A DNA stretch of 64,000 nt from Hexactinellida sp. DTS-2022 (GCA_028753945.1 JAPNXP010000013.1:2480001-2544000); one strand, 5' to 3'; counted from the stretch's first letter, positions 32,826-43,700 are shown. The notes: generated by a model not told the origin, from the sequence alone. Translations and numbers: made by a program.

Positions 32826-33767
32826 CAGTGTTTCCCAAATTGGGCCGCTGAAAGGTTGTTGGGGGGCGGCCATGCAGCAAGGGGGCGCAGGGGACGCCAT
32901 GGGGTTTTAGAAAGCGAAACAGAAATATAACCTCAAGTCAAAACAGCGATAACATATTTCTAAATAATAATTAGCATATAAGTTTAACAAAAACTTCAAG
33001 GATCAACCATTAACAGTGGAAATTACTATTGTATTGGTGATTATTAACAAAAGCCAGTCCTTTCCTTTAAAAATGAATGACCAAAACAATTTTTACACAG
33101 TCACTGGCTTTCCTAATCGAATAAAGCAGAATCTTGTTCTTTCAAACAGATACTAACTTTACAACAGTCAGTGATCTCTTTAATTTCAATATAAAACAAA
33201 TCTAAACCGAAAAGAATTGATAAACTCCATCGAATAAATGAATCTATATTATTAAATCTCGATTGTTGTGTGTGTGTTTGTTTGTATGTTAGTCCGGATT
33301 GTATTAAAGTGATGGGGAATAGAAATCGAATTTATATATGAGATATGAACTAACTTTCAAATGTTATAATTGGTAAACAAATGTTGTAATAGGTAAACAA
33401 ATATGCTGATTTCGCAATTTCGCATTTACAAATTTATAAAATAATAACAAGTTAAAACTATGGAAATCTTATAAAAGGATGTATATAACGTCCCTTTCTC
33501 CAATTTTCCATGGCAGAAAGGGTGAGGAGTAAGGCCGCACAGCTACCGTTAACTTGAGGTGAGTAGCACAGATCTGTCGCAAAGCGACCGAGACCGAAGG
33601 GCTCGATAGTAAAATAAATGGAGACTGTATAGTGCTGATCCATTAAATCAAATACGGATTTGTTAAACAAATACAAAATATAATATTGAGATTTTGTGGA
33701 GGGGGGCGGTATCGATGCTAAATAGTTGGCAAGGGGCGCTGCCCGACAAAAAGTTTGAGATACACTG
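32826..33767. mobile_element. hAT element, non-autonomous, 942 bp, in the P transposase
   Basis: Ends CAGTGTTTCCCAAATTGGG and, inverted, CAGTGTATCTCAAACTTTT. Target duplication GTTTAGAC (32818-32825) versus ATTTAGAC (33768-33775). GC-rich arms (GGGGGGCGGCC, GGGGCGCTGCCC). It carries a Helitron-like element at 33243-33610. Confidence 0.9.
33243..33610 (+). mobile_element. Helitron-like family B element nested in the hAT
   Basis: Begins A|TCTATATTATTAAATCTCG, then GTGTGTGTGTTTGTTTG. It ends with the GGAGTAAGGCCGCA ... CTGTCGCAAAGCGACCGAG hairpin block also seen at 10080-10165. It is the only copy in the window that keeps both the TC start and the hairpin end in about 370 bp. Confidence 0.8.
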
Positions 33768-34109
33768 ATTTAGACGGTCTATCTCAGGGGTTATTAACCT
33801 GGGGTAAATTTACCACCAAGGGGTAAATTATCTCACAAATTTAGGATGCCTAGCCTACAAGTGCTTTTAAAAATTACAACTCATTTAAAATAATACCAGA
33901 ATTTGAGTCCAAATTCAACTATTCTTTTTAGAAAGAATTGTCTCCATATTATGAAAACATTACTAATTAATGTGCTATCGATTATTCTTATTGTATTATA
34001 ATCGCCTCTTTGTGACCATTTTCTTGCTGTGTTTGGATATTAATATATCCTAAATTCCTAATAGAATTATTGTTCTAGCAACATAATTTTTATATCCCAA
34101 GTGAATCAC

Positions 34110-34364
34110 AAATGCCAAATTTGTCTCGAACACCTAAATACCCTATGGAGTTTCCAGGCTCATTTTGAATTTTCACCAATTGTGTGTAAACTACAACAAA
34201 AAATATTCATAATAAAAATTTCTAAATGCGAAATTCGAAACAGTATACTTATTTTCCTATATTTACATTTAGAAGTTACTCTATCTCAAAGTATAAGTGG
34301 GGTTTCTATTCCCTTATAACTTTCATACAATCCGGACAAACAAAACAACAATCGAATAATATTA
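34110..34364 (-). mobile_element. Helitron-like family B fragment
   Basis: Minus-strand relative of 58020-58283: TTGTGTGTAAACTACAACAA, GCGAAATTCG and CAATCCGGACAAACA are shared. Its outer end meets the start of the next Helitron head to head at AATATTATCTGTATTATT. Confidence 0.7.
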
Positions 34365-35101
34365 TCTGTATTATTAATACACAAACCTGGGTGTATATAT
34401 ATATATATATACGTATATAAATTTGTTTGTACGTTCCGAATTAAATTGAAGAAAGTGGACGGTTTCCAAATATGATTTTCGGCATATAGGGGCAACATTT
34501 GGCCCCGCCAACAAGTTGAGGTTTCCACTCAAAATTTCTCACACCTCGCCAAGTTATGACGTCATTGTCACATTTTGAGAACCCTGAAGATTTACTCAAT
34601 CGCACATAATTCGTGCCCTCTAAGAGATAAAAATCTGAAAATTTAATAGAATATGTACATTAATGATGCGGACACAGTGCTCGACAATTAGGTGGTTTCG
34701 TGGCGCTAGCCACCCAAAATCTTATCTAAGCCACCAAATTTTGCCTTTGGTGGCTTAACTAATCTACCATATATTGTGGATTATTTGACTTTAAGTAGAT
34801 TATGTTTTCTTTGCAACATTTGTTATCAACATTAGTGTTGTTTTATGCACATCAGAACTTTGAAAAGTCATCAGTGGTTTGTTAACTCGGCCTATGTTTA
34901 TTCTTTAGCCACCAGAAAAGTGAGGTAGTGGCTTAATTAGCCACCATCAAAATTTCATTTTGTCGAGCACTGGCGGACAAGTTAGTCACATCAGATCACC
35001 AATGTGCTTACTCATTGTCGAATGACCACACATCAACCGCAAAGCGGTTGGTGTGTGGTTGTGTTCTGACGCGAAGCGACTTAGCAAGCGAAGCGCGCTA
35101 G
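34365..35101 (+). mobile_element. Non-autonomous Helitron family A with TC start and CTAG end
   Basis: Starts A|TCTGTATTATTAATACACAA and ends GCAAGCGAAGCGCGCTAG|T, with the hairpin CCGC-AAA-GCGG about 60 bp before the end. Helitrons insert between A and T, and both are present. Without the nested MITE it is about 440 bp. Relatives: 43207-43700, 62898-63049, 63228-63738 and the end at 51090-51153. Confidence 0.88.
34675..34972. mobile_element. hAT-like MITE, 298 bp, nested in Helitron A
   Basis: GCGGACA at 34668-34674 and 34973-34979 (7 bp exact, 8 with one mismatch). Ends CAGTGCTCGACAA both ways. The interior has repeated GGTGGCT/AGCCACC. The empty site is seen in the relative at 63520. Confidence 0.9.
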
Positions 35102-35139
35102 TTATAATAATGTTTCAGTTTGCAGACTATAGTCGAGTT

Positions 35140-36890
35140 ATGTCGAAGAAAATAAATTATGACGATTCTTATGTTCAGTTCGGCTTCGATTTCATAGTTT
35201 TGGATGGTTTTGAAAAACCTAAATGCATTTTTTGATCAAAAGTGTTAGGAAATGGGTCATTGAAACCGTCCATTTTGAGGCAGCACTTACAGTCAAGTCA
35301 TCCAAGTGATTCCAACTACAGTAATGAAGAATTCAGGGTCAAAAGAGCTCGGGTCCGTGCTGTAGGTACACTTGCGAAACACGGATTTCTCCCAGAACAT
35401 AAAGTAGCTCTGTAAGCGTCCTGCACGGTAGCTTTTAAAATTTCGAAAGCAAAAAAGGATCACACAATTGGTGAGACTCTAGTCAAACCGTGTGCATTCG
35501 AAATGGTGAGGTTGATGATTGGTGAGGAGGCTCGACACAAAATTCAACAGATTTCTTTGATTGTACAATGATATTTTTCGAAAACGAATAGGAGACATGT
35601 CCCTTCATATTAGGGAGCAAGTTGTTGCGAAAATTCGATCGAGTTCTTCAAGAATCAGTCTTCAACTGGATGAAATCCACTGATATTTCAAACTTTTCGC
35701 AGCTGTTAGTCTTCTCTCGTTATATTCATGAAGGAGATTTGAAGGAGGAATTTCTGATGTTTGAGTCCCTGGAGTCGACAACGAAAGCTATCGAAGTGTT
35801 TGAAAAGTTGGAGGGATTTTTTAACAAAACCAAATCACTTGGGATAATTTTGGATCATTGTGTAGAGATGGTGCCCAGCAATGATGGGAGTTAAAAGTGG
35901 ATTAACCACTTTAGTAAAGAAAAGAGCTCCTCATGTGATCTCTAACCAATGCGTACTTCATCGGCATGCATTGGCTTTTAAAACCCTTACAAAATACTTA
36001 AAGTATGTGTAGTCCAAAGTAGTTGAATGTGTCAACTATATCCGAAGTCGTGCTCTGAATCATCGTCTTTTCAAAAATTGTGTGACGAGATTGGTTCGCA
36101 TTATTCAGTGTTGTTGTACCACACTGAAGAGCGATGGCTTTCGCGAGGACTTATGCTTTCACGAATCTTTGATCTTCGAGTTGAGATGGGTATATTTTTT
36201 CGTGACAAAGGGTCATCTTTGTCAGAACATTTCGATAATTCTAAATTCATCACTGCAATGGCCTATTTGTCTGATATATTTGCATTGCTTAATCAGGTCA
36301 ACTTGGCAATGCAGGGCAACACCGTCACAATTCTAGAAGCTTCAGAAAAGTTGCAGGCATTCAAACCAAACTTGATCTATGGGCATCCCGGATTGAAAAG
36401 AAGAATTTTGCTACTTTTTCTGATCTGGATCGTATCTGTAGTCCAGATTGTTTTGTCTCGGCTGACCTCATTGAAGAAATAGCTGGCCATTTCCGTGCTC
36501 TCAAGAGTAGTTTTGATAATTATTTCTCGATCGGGATGATCTCCACGGGAGACAAAATTGAGTGAAGTAGACGATAATGATCCTGGGAAAGATGAACTGT
36601 TTGAAATGCAATCTTCAGCAGCTCTTCGGCACAGTTTTGAAGTGGAGACACCAGGAAAATTTTGGTGAAGCTTGATTGAAGCTCATCACTACTATCTCAG
36701 CGTGCATTAAATGTAATCTTACTCTTTGTAACCACGTATCTATGCGAATCAGGCTTTTCAGCTCTCGTCACTATGAAGACGAAAGCACGTTCTCGTTTGT
36801 TCCCCGAAGATGACATGCGAGTGTATCTATCCACAACATTACCAAGAATTCTGCTTTTGGTGAAGAGCAAACAATTTCAGGGCTCACACT
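35140..36890 (+). pseudogene. hAT transposase, ZBED5/SCAND3-like, multiply frameshifted
   Basis: The ATG at 35140 opens MSKKINYDDSYVQFGFDFI and DGFEKPKCIF, the start of a BED-type zinc finger. The other zinc ligands follow out of frame (LKPSILRQHLQSSHPS). Later pieces: the open frame at 35622-35894, with a DGAQ-like catalytic Asp region out of frame just after it, CVLHRHALA, and the open frame at 36027-36482 with ALNHRLFQKLCDE-like text, HTEERWLSRGLMLSRIFDLR and LASRIEKKNFATFSDLD (second frame). Then LCESGFSALVTMKTKARSR near 36740, the hATC dimerisation block. At least six frame changes, so it is dead. Confidence 0.88.
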
Positions 36891-38439
36891 AAAAGTTGTG
36901 ATTGGTTTATAGAAAAATAGTAATTTTATAGTTCTATAATTCACATATCATAGTCCTTTATGTGATAATTTGTTACATACTATATATGGCGCGCAATAAA
37001 CATTCGTAATTGAACATTTTGTCAGGAGAAAAACTTCGGGGGTAAATGGGCACTACTCACCTAGGACAAGGGGTAAATGGCTAAAAAAGGTTAAGAACCA
37101 CTGGTCTATCTCTACCTCACGGTCATACATTGGAGAAGCTATATTCTTATTTTGGTCTCGAGAATGATTTTTGTGCATATCTTATACAGGCTACTTCGTC
37201 CTTAACTCCTCAGGAACGGAATGTAATTATTCAAATGGATGAGATACATGTCAAATCGGAAAAATCTTACAAAGGTGGAAAGGTATATGGCCGGAACTTA
37301 AAACCTGAAGATCCAACGAGAAGTCTTCACAGTTATGTATCCAGTCTTCATAAAAAGTGGTCTTGTATTTCTCGTTTGCTGCCATGTGCATCTATCTCTC
37401 CGAAAAATATTTCCTATCATAAAATCTTGCATTATAGATATTGAGCATTGTGGTTAGAGCGTTCAAGTCATAGCAACTGATAACTACCCGTTGAACGTTA
37501 ATCTCTTTAAATTGTTTTCTCTCAATAATAAGCTGAGTAGCTGAAATTAAAGCATATATTGAAGAGTATTCGCGACAATTAGGTAATTCAGAAAGATTTT
37601 GAGAAAACATTTCACTATGCAAATCTCGCAAATTTTGCAGTTGATTATTGCCAATATCCTCTTAAAGTCATTCAGCTTGCTTCCAAGATATATGTCTTCT
37701 TAGTAACTCGAAAAGTCAAAGTTTAGTTAAACTAGCCCCCCCATCTTACCATGAATGGTTGTTTGCCTTCTCCTATAGAACGACAAAATGTCAAATTGGT
37801 TCTGAAGGTCGTTAACCAATTAACACTAGCTAATCTATGAATTCTAGACAAGTCTCGGTTACCTGAATATCCTAAGAATACTTCTGACTTCATATGTATC
37901 CTTCTTTCATCATGGAAAATATTCAACATCAATACCCCATTTAAAGGTATCCAGTAAACGATAGCCTCTCGAGCCCTTGACCGTTAATGATGAAATACTT
38001 TTCTACTTTTTTGGTATAGCATTTTGTTGTTAGATGCTTGGAAAGCGTTACCTGGGAAAATTGAATAAACAAACATTTACTAGTGTTAAGCAGCATGGAA
38101 TGCACCACCAGAAATCACTAACCATTTAATACAAATGGTTATAACTTCCTTTTTGCAAACAGACCCGCTTGAATATTATTTTGGACAATATGTTACAATA
38201 TCGTATTATGTCGGGGTCGAATTACATATATCTCATCTATAAATTCAAAAAGCCGAACATCATATCAAACTATCCACTGTTTTGAATATTTTTTCTCACC
38301 AATCGGCTTTTTTCTGTTGTAATTATTCTGTGGAAAATATTAGTTCTAATTGAAAGTGATGACAACCACCTGACTAAACTTGTAGAAGGTTCATCTAGAT
38401 TCTAGAGAGATTATTGTACAACTCACATTAATCTTCATA

Positions 38440-40527
38440 GGAGAAATTGGTGACGATGATGCTTGGAGATGCAATTGTGTTAGTTGCGATACTTGTAGGT
38501 GGAAGATCGTGCGCCAACTTATATTTCTCAGACAAGAAAGTCTCTGTTGAGTGTTTCTTTGCAGCAACAAAGATCCAGACCATCTTTCATTTTGGAGCAA
38601 TTAAGGGAGGTTGCTGTAATTGAAGATTCTAGTCCTGTAGTAATTGCAGCTTTATCATTGCAACTTTTAGCCAATGAAGTAGACAACCGTCAGGTATCCA
38701 ATGTTGCTAAAGAAATAGTAGCTAATGATGGATTCAGCAACCTAAAAGATGCATTGTTCCACTAGATAAAGCTTTATTCGTGCTCGATTAAGTTGGAGTG
38801 GGTAGAAGAATATACACACAACTTCGCTAAACATTGATCCCAGAAAATAAAATATCTCCTTCATATAACATAATAGCAGATGTAAGAATTATTTTGATCT
38901 CGCGGCCTTCTATACACTTGTATCCAGACCCAATCCATCCAATTGGTAAATACACTTCGTATTTCATTCAAGTTCAACCAACCTTGGCGAGAATATTATC
39001 TACTGTGAATCTTCCAGCAGCGAAGAATTCCCGTTAATATTAAGAATTGCTGATGGCCTAGATGGCTCTGATTGCCATAATATCTATAACCAGCAACACA
39101 CCAACACAAGCACAGATAATTTCATTCTATTTTGCTTTAAGCCAATATCCATCCATACAAAATCGAACACGGTTGTTTGGAGAAATATCTATCTCCATTC
39201 TCACTGAGATCCATTTTTCTTTGTGCTGCGAAGGAATGTAAAGATAATATCCAGAAATTTATGGAAGATATGCTCAATCCTGAAACAGCAAAGCTCGGAA
39301 CTGGTGCATCTCTCGATAGAAGTCTAGTTGTTGTCGATATCATTCGATCCATGTTCGACGGAAAGATGGCGGCAATCCTTTCTGATTCAAGAGGTACTAG
39401 TTTCCAAATGTGCACTGCAACACATAAATATTTGAAAGATAAAGTCTTGGTAGCTGATGGATTCCCCATCAACAGAACCATTACTGACGCTAGACAGTTG
39501 TTCTCAGATATTGAAGATATAGATTCCTTATTTGTACATCCAAGTACTGAGCGTTTCGGCTTGGCAGACACATCTATTTCTACCATTGACATAAATTCAG
39601 CATCTCCACCACACTCGTGAACTTGCGTCTTTCGGTTGTTTAATCTATTAATTTATCACCTCCATATCGAAAAGTTTTGCTGGTATCAACTTACCCCGCG
39701 ATCAACAGTCGATGAAATAAAAACAAACACTAATTCAAGAAAATACTGGTTTGAAAGTTGACAAACCAAACTCAAGTGATGGAACAAGGTCTATAAGAAA
39801 CGTTGGTCTGGTCGAAGAGCATTTTCTGACGAAACAAGTTTTTTAGAGTGTGTACTATCGGCTATTTCAAATCCCCATCGACCAGCATTATCAAAGATAC
39901 ATACTCAACTTGCTGCTATACTCAAAGTGTATAATCCCAGTAGAAAGTGGAGTTGTGCGGAACCTATCTATTGATTTTAGATTCATTTCCCAGGCCGAGT
40001 CTCACACCAACTCTACACAAATTATTAGCCCACTCTGAGGAATTGATTCGTGAATCTAACTCTGTATCAGAGGCGGCGCCAGGATTTTCAGGTAGGGGAG
40101 CTTTGGGGGGGCCAGGGAGGATTTTAGGGGGCCACACTGTACAACATTGTTATTCTAGGGGGGGGGGCAGCCTCAAAAAGGTGGGCCATGCCCCCCCCCC
40201 CCCCCCCCTGGTTCGGCCACTGCTCTGGATTTGGATTAAAGGAATTTTCCTAAGAAGAGACAGAGGCACGAACAAATTGGTGAGAATATATAGGGAATTT
40301 TGACTCGAAAAGATAGTTTCGAAACTAAAATTATGGACATATTTGTTAGATTAGCCTCCCAAAGTGATCCAGTTGCAGTAAGCTATCGGAGATGTTTAAT
40401 CTGTGAACGGTGTGGTCAGTCTGGACATTTATCAATATCAAAATGTAGTAGGGCCGATAATATTGCACAAACTTCGGAAATTGACACATATTTACACAAT
40501 GGCACGATAGGTGGAAATATCGAATAA
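38440..40527 (+). pseudogene. RAG1/Transib-like transposase relic with C-terminal zinc knuckle
   Basis: Reading plus-strand pieces in order. Open 38560-38763: AALSLQLLANEVDNRQVSNV. Then LDKALFVLD and GVGRRIYTQLR, IPENKISPSYNIIADVR. At 39028-39100 LRIADGLDGSD, the place of the first catalytic Asp of RAG1 (D600 in human, D-G-x-G-D), then DNFILFCFKPISIH. Open 39177-39620: AAKECKDNIQKFMEDM, TSFQMCTATHKYLKD (a Cys site like the RAG1 C-T-L-C), ISTIDINSASPPHS. Then RRAFSDETSFLECVLSAISN and LSKIHTQLAAILKVYN, and TLHKLLAHSEELIRES (RAG1 H-K-x-L-A-H). After a MITE comes FS-stop-EETEAR, the catalytic Glu block. The last frame 40300-40527 has IMDIFVRLASQSDP and C-x2-C-x3-GH-x5-C. The second catalytic Asp is not identifiable. 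Stops and frameshifts throughout; no RAG2-like gene or terminal repeats seen. Confidence 0.7.
40068..40222. mobile_element. hAT MITE, 155 bp, in the RAG1-like gene
   Basis: CTCTGTAT at 40060-40067 and CTCTGGAT at 40223-40230. Ends CAGAGGCGGCGCCAGG and, inverted, CAGTGGCCGAACCAGG. It includes long G and C runs. Removal joins RESN to SGFGLKEF in the host pseudogene. Confidence 0.88.
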
Positions 40528-42220
40528 TTGTGTACTTAAAATCTATCTGGAATTAGTTATAACGTATTCTCCAGAGTCGTAAACCTATAAGTAATGCGAA
40601 TTACAAAGCAACTCAAGTGATATCTCTATAACTTTGCTAATCATGGTAGACAACCACAAAATTCTAAAATATGATTTTTCAAGGTTTCATATTAGTAGTT
40701 TAGGAATTCAAGCATGCATTTCAACTCTATAGTAATTAGGCATGTTGTAAGTTATGAATAGGGAGTATTTTTAGAGCTCTTTCTAATGGTAAGATTATAA
40801 TTAACGTATCTTCTGAGTAATTTATGATATTCTCATTTCAAAACAAGATATAATTTCTCTATTTAGTATTGATAGCTTTACATGCTGAAACTGAAGCAAC
40901 TAATTTTGCCTGTTGTTGCCCGTTGTAAATTAAGAAGTATTTTAAAAAGTAATTGTATTTATAACATAATAAAACAATTCATAGGTTACCCGGAGTTAGC
41001 ACACAAAAACCTTAAATCTTTTTTTGTGAGGAGCTTAGAATTTTTAACCATTATTTTACCCAAATCTTATTAAATTTTATATTATGATTGATTATTAGAT
41101 TAGCTCTCAACGCTATTTCTACACGAAAGAACAACGAGGAAGCATATAACTTTTACATCTCTAATCTAGAGAAAAGTTGAAGTTTATATAGTGTTTACTT
41201 TTCGCACTACTGGAGTGACTATTCGGAATTTTCCTGAAATATTGAACATTCCAAAATACTGACTTGTCACTCGAGTATGTGTGAAATGTAAACATAGATC
41301 AAAAATCGAACTTCATCGCCCCTAACTAGATAGTTAGTTCTAACTTAATATGCATTAACATCGCATTGATAACTACCCAATTCTCTGGGAAAATCCTTTA
41401 TATAGTCAATTACGATCAATTTTCAATTAATATTGAATAATAATAGCACGTCATTTATTTCCAGATTCACATATTTGGCTGTAACTCCGTAAGTATATGA
41501 GTTAGAGAGTCAAACTTTGATTTGAATAATAGCTGATAGAATAGGCTGGTGGCGGGGATTCATGTAACAATATAAATTTTGGTTTTAAATTGCAGGTGAC
41601 CGGAGGCCTTAATCGTATCATCTGTCAGAGTGATCCAGGACGTTTACTGTAGAGAAAATAAGAAATTACCCCCTAACAAAGAAGAAATTAGTAAGCAAGA
41701 TATTATGGTTAATTCCCTTATCCTAGAAGAATAACTAAGATTTTACAAAATATTTCAGTTTTGTATCGAATATTAAATTTAGTCGAATTCCAATGACGTC
41801 ATAATTTGTCACCCTGAAGTCCTACATAATATCTGATCACACCAAAGTGTTTACCTGGGTCGATAACCTATATAGCAATAATACATTTCTTAGTCCTATC
41901 TCCCATATTAATTGGTATTTCCACCAAATTGCCATTTCGTGCCACTGTGATTTATTATTTAAACATTCTTTAGACAGTATTATTAGTTATATTTATTGTA
42001 TAGGCGTGTTTCTAGATAGCGTTAACAGGTTATTCTAAATAACAAATATTATCAAAACATAATATATTAAAAATATACAATTTTCGATAACGTAATATTA
42101 TGAAAATAGAAGCCGTACAGTATATTTGAAGGTTGGATTCGATTCGCAGGTATCGATAACCCATAGCTACTAATACATTATATAAATCTAAGATGCATAA
42201 ACCATATGCCAATTTAGACC
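40528..42220. other. No recognisable content
   Basis: AT-rich DNA after the RAG1-like relic. I looked for a kelch-type RAG2-like gene and for RSS-like ends and could not support either. Short open frames (40882-41073, 41847-42038) have no family features. Confidence 0.5.
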
Positions 42221-42224
42221 ACTG

Positions 42225-42405
42225 TGCCCGGAGGCTCTAAAACGGTGGCTAGACAGGGCCGGGGGAAAAAGGGTAGCTTCACAGGGCCGGGGGCTCTTAA
42301 ACGGTGGATACACGGGGGAGGGGTTCTAAACGGTAGCAATATAGGGGGCTGTAAATGGTAGCGTTACAGGGGGCAGGGAGATAAACGGTAGCTACAGGGG
42401 GTCGG
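42225..42405. repeat. Degenerate GC-rich minisatellite, about six units
   Basis: Units of roughly 28-38 bp of the form ACAGGGGGCCGGGGGCTCTAAACGGTAGCT with variation (AACGGTGGCT, AATGGTAGCG, AACGGTAGCT). Strongly G-rich on the plus strand against an AT-rich background. Confidence 0.85.
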
Positions 42406-42659
42406 GGACCCAAAGTTTACACCGGTTGTACTGTCACATTCATAGGATGTAATTCATATCTTGACTTAGCAAACTAGTGCTACCTCTCAACCTCCATCCT
42501 TGGATTATAACTTAAACTTAATTTGCTCAGATAATTAATAACTATGTCGTCGTCAAATAATGAGATAATGATAATGAGTTGCCGGCCGCACCGCTTCATG
42601 TGGAGCTGAACATTATTGCCATTAACACTGTCGTTAATATAGCAAAAAAGCTGATTTTG

Positions 42660-42790
42660 TTGTAGTTTGTATAATTCAGTTTAACGTTAACGGTTTATCG
42701 TTAACTTCCGTTACATTTTTAACGGATTAATGGTTAACAGAGTTAACTTTTTGTTTAACGGATTAACTATTAACGAAGTTACATTTTGAT
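42660..42790. repeat. TTAACG-rich palindromic repeat
   Basis: GTTAACG, ATTAACG and TTTAACG are repeated in both orientations across about 130 bp (for example GTTTAACGTTAACGGTTTAT). Comparable CCGTTACCGTTAC tracts sit in the MITE at 55724-56540. Confidence 0.8.
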
Positions 42791-42902
42791 TAACTGTGAC
42801 CAACTTTGGGCTTCAATTTATAATTGAATGAGTAATTAGAAGTATTCAATAATTCAAAATCATCGCCCGACATGCACATACCGATAAAAATTAATATATA
42901 TA

Positions 42903-43169
42903 GTCAACTCTCGTTATAACGAAGTGCTGGAAGCCTGGAACCGTAGTTTATTTTCGTTATAACCTGAGTTCTTTATAAGCAGAATTCTTATAACCGGAGT
43001 AAATCAATAACCTATAGGCTATATGACATCGTTTTAAGCGGAATTTCGTTATAGTTGTAAACGAAGTTTTAATCATGTAGTAAGATAGAAGGATTTCCGG
43101 ACCATTGAACGACTTCTTTATAAGAAGGTACTTCGTTATATCCGACTTGGGTATAACGGGAGTTGTCTG
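42903..43169. mobile_element. pogo/mariner-type MITE, 267 bp, TA target
   Basis: TA at 42901 and 43170. Ends GTCAACTCTCGTTATAACG and, inverted, CAGACAACTCCCGTTATAC. The interior repeats TTCGTTATA. Relative of 25038-25172. Confidence 0.88.
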
Positions 43170-43206
43170 TATGGTAGGCCCAGGCCCCCACTACCTACGC
43201 CCCTGA

Positions 43207-43700
43207 TCTATACTATTAAAACACAAACCTTCACGTGTGTATATATTAATTTGTATGTTCGGAGTGGATTGAAGAAACTGGACGGTTCTCTAATCTGATT
43301 TTGAGATTATAGGGGTTACTTTTGGCACACAACAAATTGATGTTTATAGTTAAATTTATCACTCCTCGCCAAGTTATAACGTCATAGTCACATTTTGAGA
43401 AGCGTGAAATGTCACTCAATCGCACATAATTCGCACCCTCTGTGAAATAAAATATTAAAAATTAATAGGATATGCACATTAATGATGGAGACATGGTGAT
43501 CACAAACAGGGGTGGCGCCAGGATTTCCCCGACAGGGGGTGTTAAGATCCACGACAGGGGGGGGGGCTAAATAGAGGGACGCGATCAGCTGCCCCGTATA
43601 AAACTTTCCCCAACGGGGGGTCTATTGCGCCAACCCTGGTCACAACAGATTGCCAATATACTTCCTCCCTACCGCATGATGACGTAATGCACATTATAAT
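43207..43700 (+). mobile_element. Helitron family A, 5' part, 3'-truncated
   Basis: A|TCTATACTATTAAAACACAA start, then the family block with GAAGAAACTGGACGG and CGCCAAGTTATAACGTCA. It lacks the CTAG end; similarity stops near 43700. Contains a MITE at 43507-43638. Confidence 0.85.
43507..43638. mobile_element. GC-rich hAT MITE, 132 bp
   Basis: Ends CAGGGGTGGCGCCA and, inverted, CAGGGTTGGCGCAA. Flanks ATCACAAA and GTCACAAC (6 of 8 match). Poly-G tract inside. Resembles 40068-40222. Confidence 0.78.

Larger units (their letters stand above)
33785..37103. mobile_element. 3.3-kb hAT transposon with perfect 8-bp target duplication
   Basis: GTCTATCT at 33777-33784 and 37104-37111. Ends CAGGGGTTATTAACCTGGGG and, inverted, CAGTGGTTCTTAACCTTTTT. 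It contains a broken ZBED-type hAT transposase (35140-36890) and a Helitron. It is inserted only 9 bp after the previous hAT element, both within the P transposase. Confidence 0.95.
32770..38375 (+). pseudogene. Second P-element / THAP9-like transposase, split by two hAT insertions
   Basis: Coding pieces on plus: THLISPASYRYI just before 32826; then, after two hAT elements, LPHGHTLEKLYSYFGLENDF from 37112. The open frame 37130-37444 has TPQERNVIIQMDEIHVKSEK, which contains a catalytic-type Asp (M-D-E-I-H) of the P transposase RNase H fold, and LHKKWSCISRLLPCAS. Further on, VIATDNYPLNVNLFKLF (second Asp region) at about 37470, then LQTDPLEYYFGQY at about 38158 and a Leu-rich KLSTVLNIFSHQ at about 38280. 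It has many stops. It belongs to the same family as 12829-14780. No THAP finger is seen upstream of 32770. Confidence 0.75.

Noticed and set aside
37392..37932. Minus-strand frames at 37392-37631 and 37732-37932
   Set aside because: They are antisense to the P-transposase relic on the plus strand.
40528..42220. Search for a RAG2-like kelch gene and RSS-like ends beside the RAG1-like relic
   Set aside because: No run of kelch-type Gly-Gly/Tyr/Trp motifs. Isolated CACTGTG strings (for example near 41942 and 42222) lack a matching partner and spacing.
42660..42790. TTAACG repeats considered as interstitial telomere
   Set aside because: The unit is irregular and in both orientations, and it is not the animal TTAGGG or insect TTAGG repeat.
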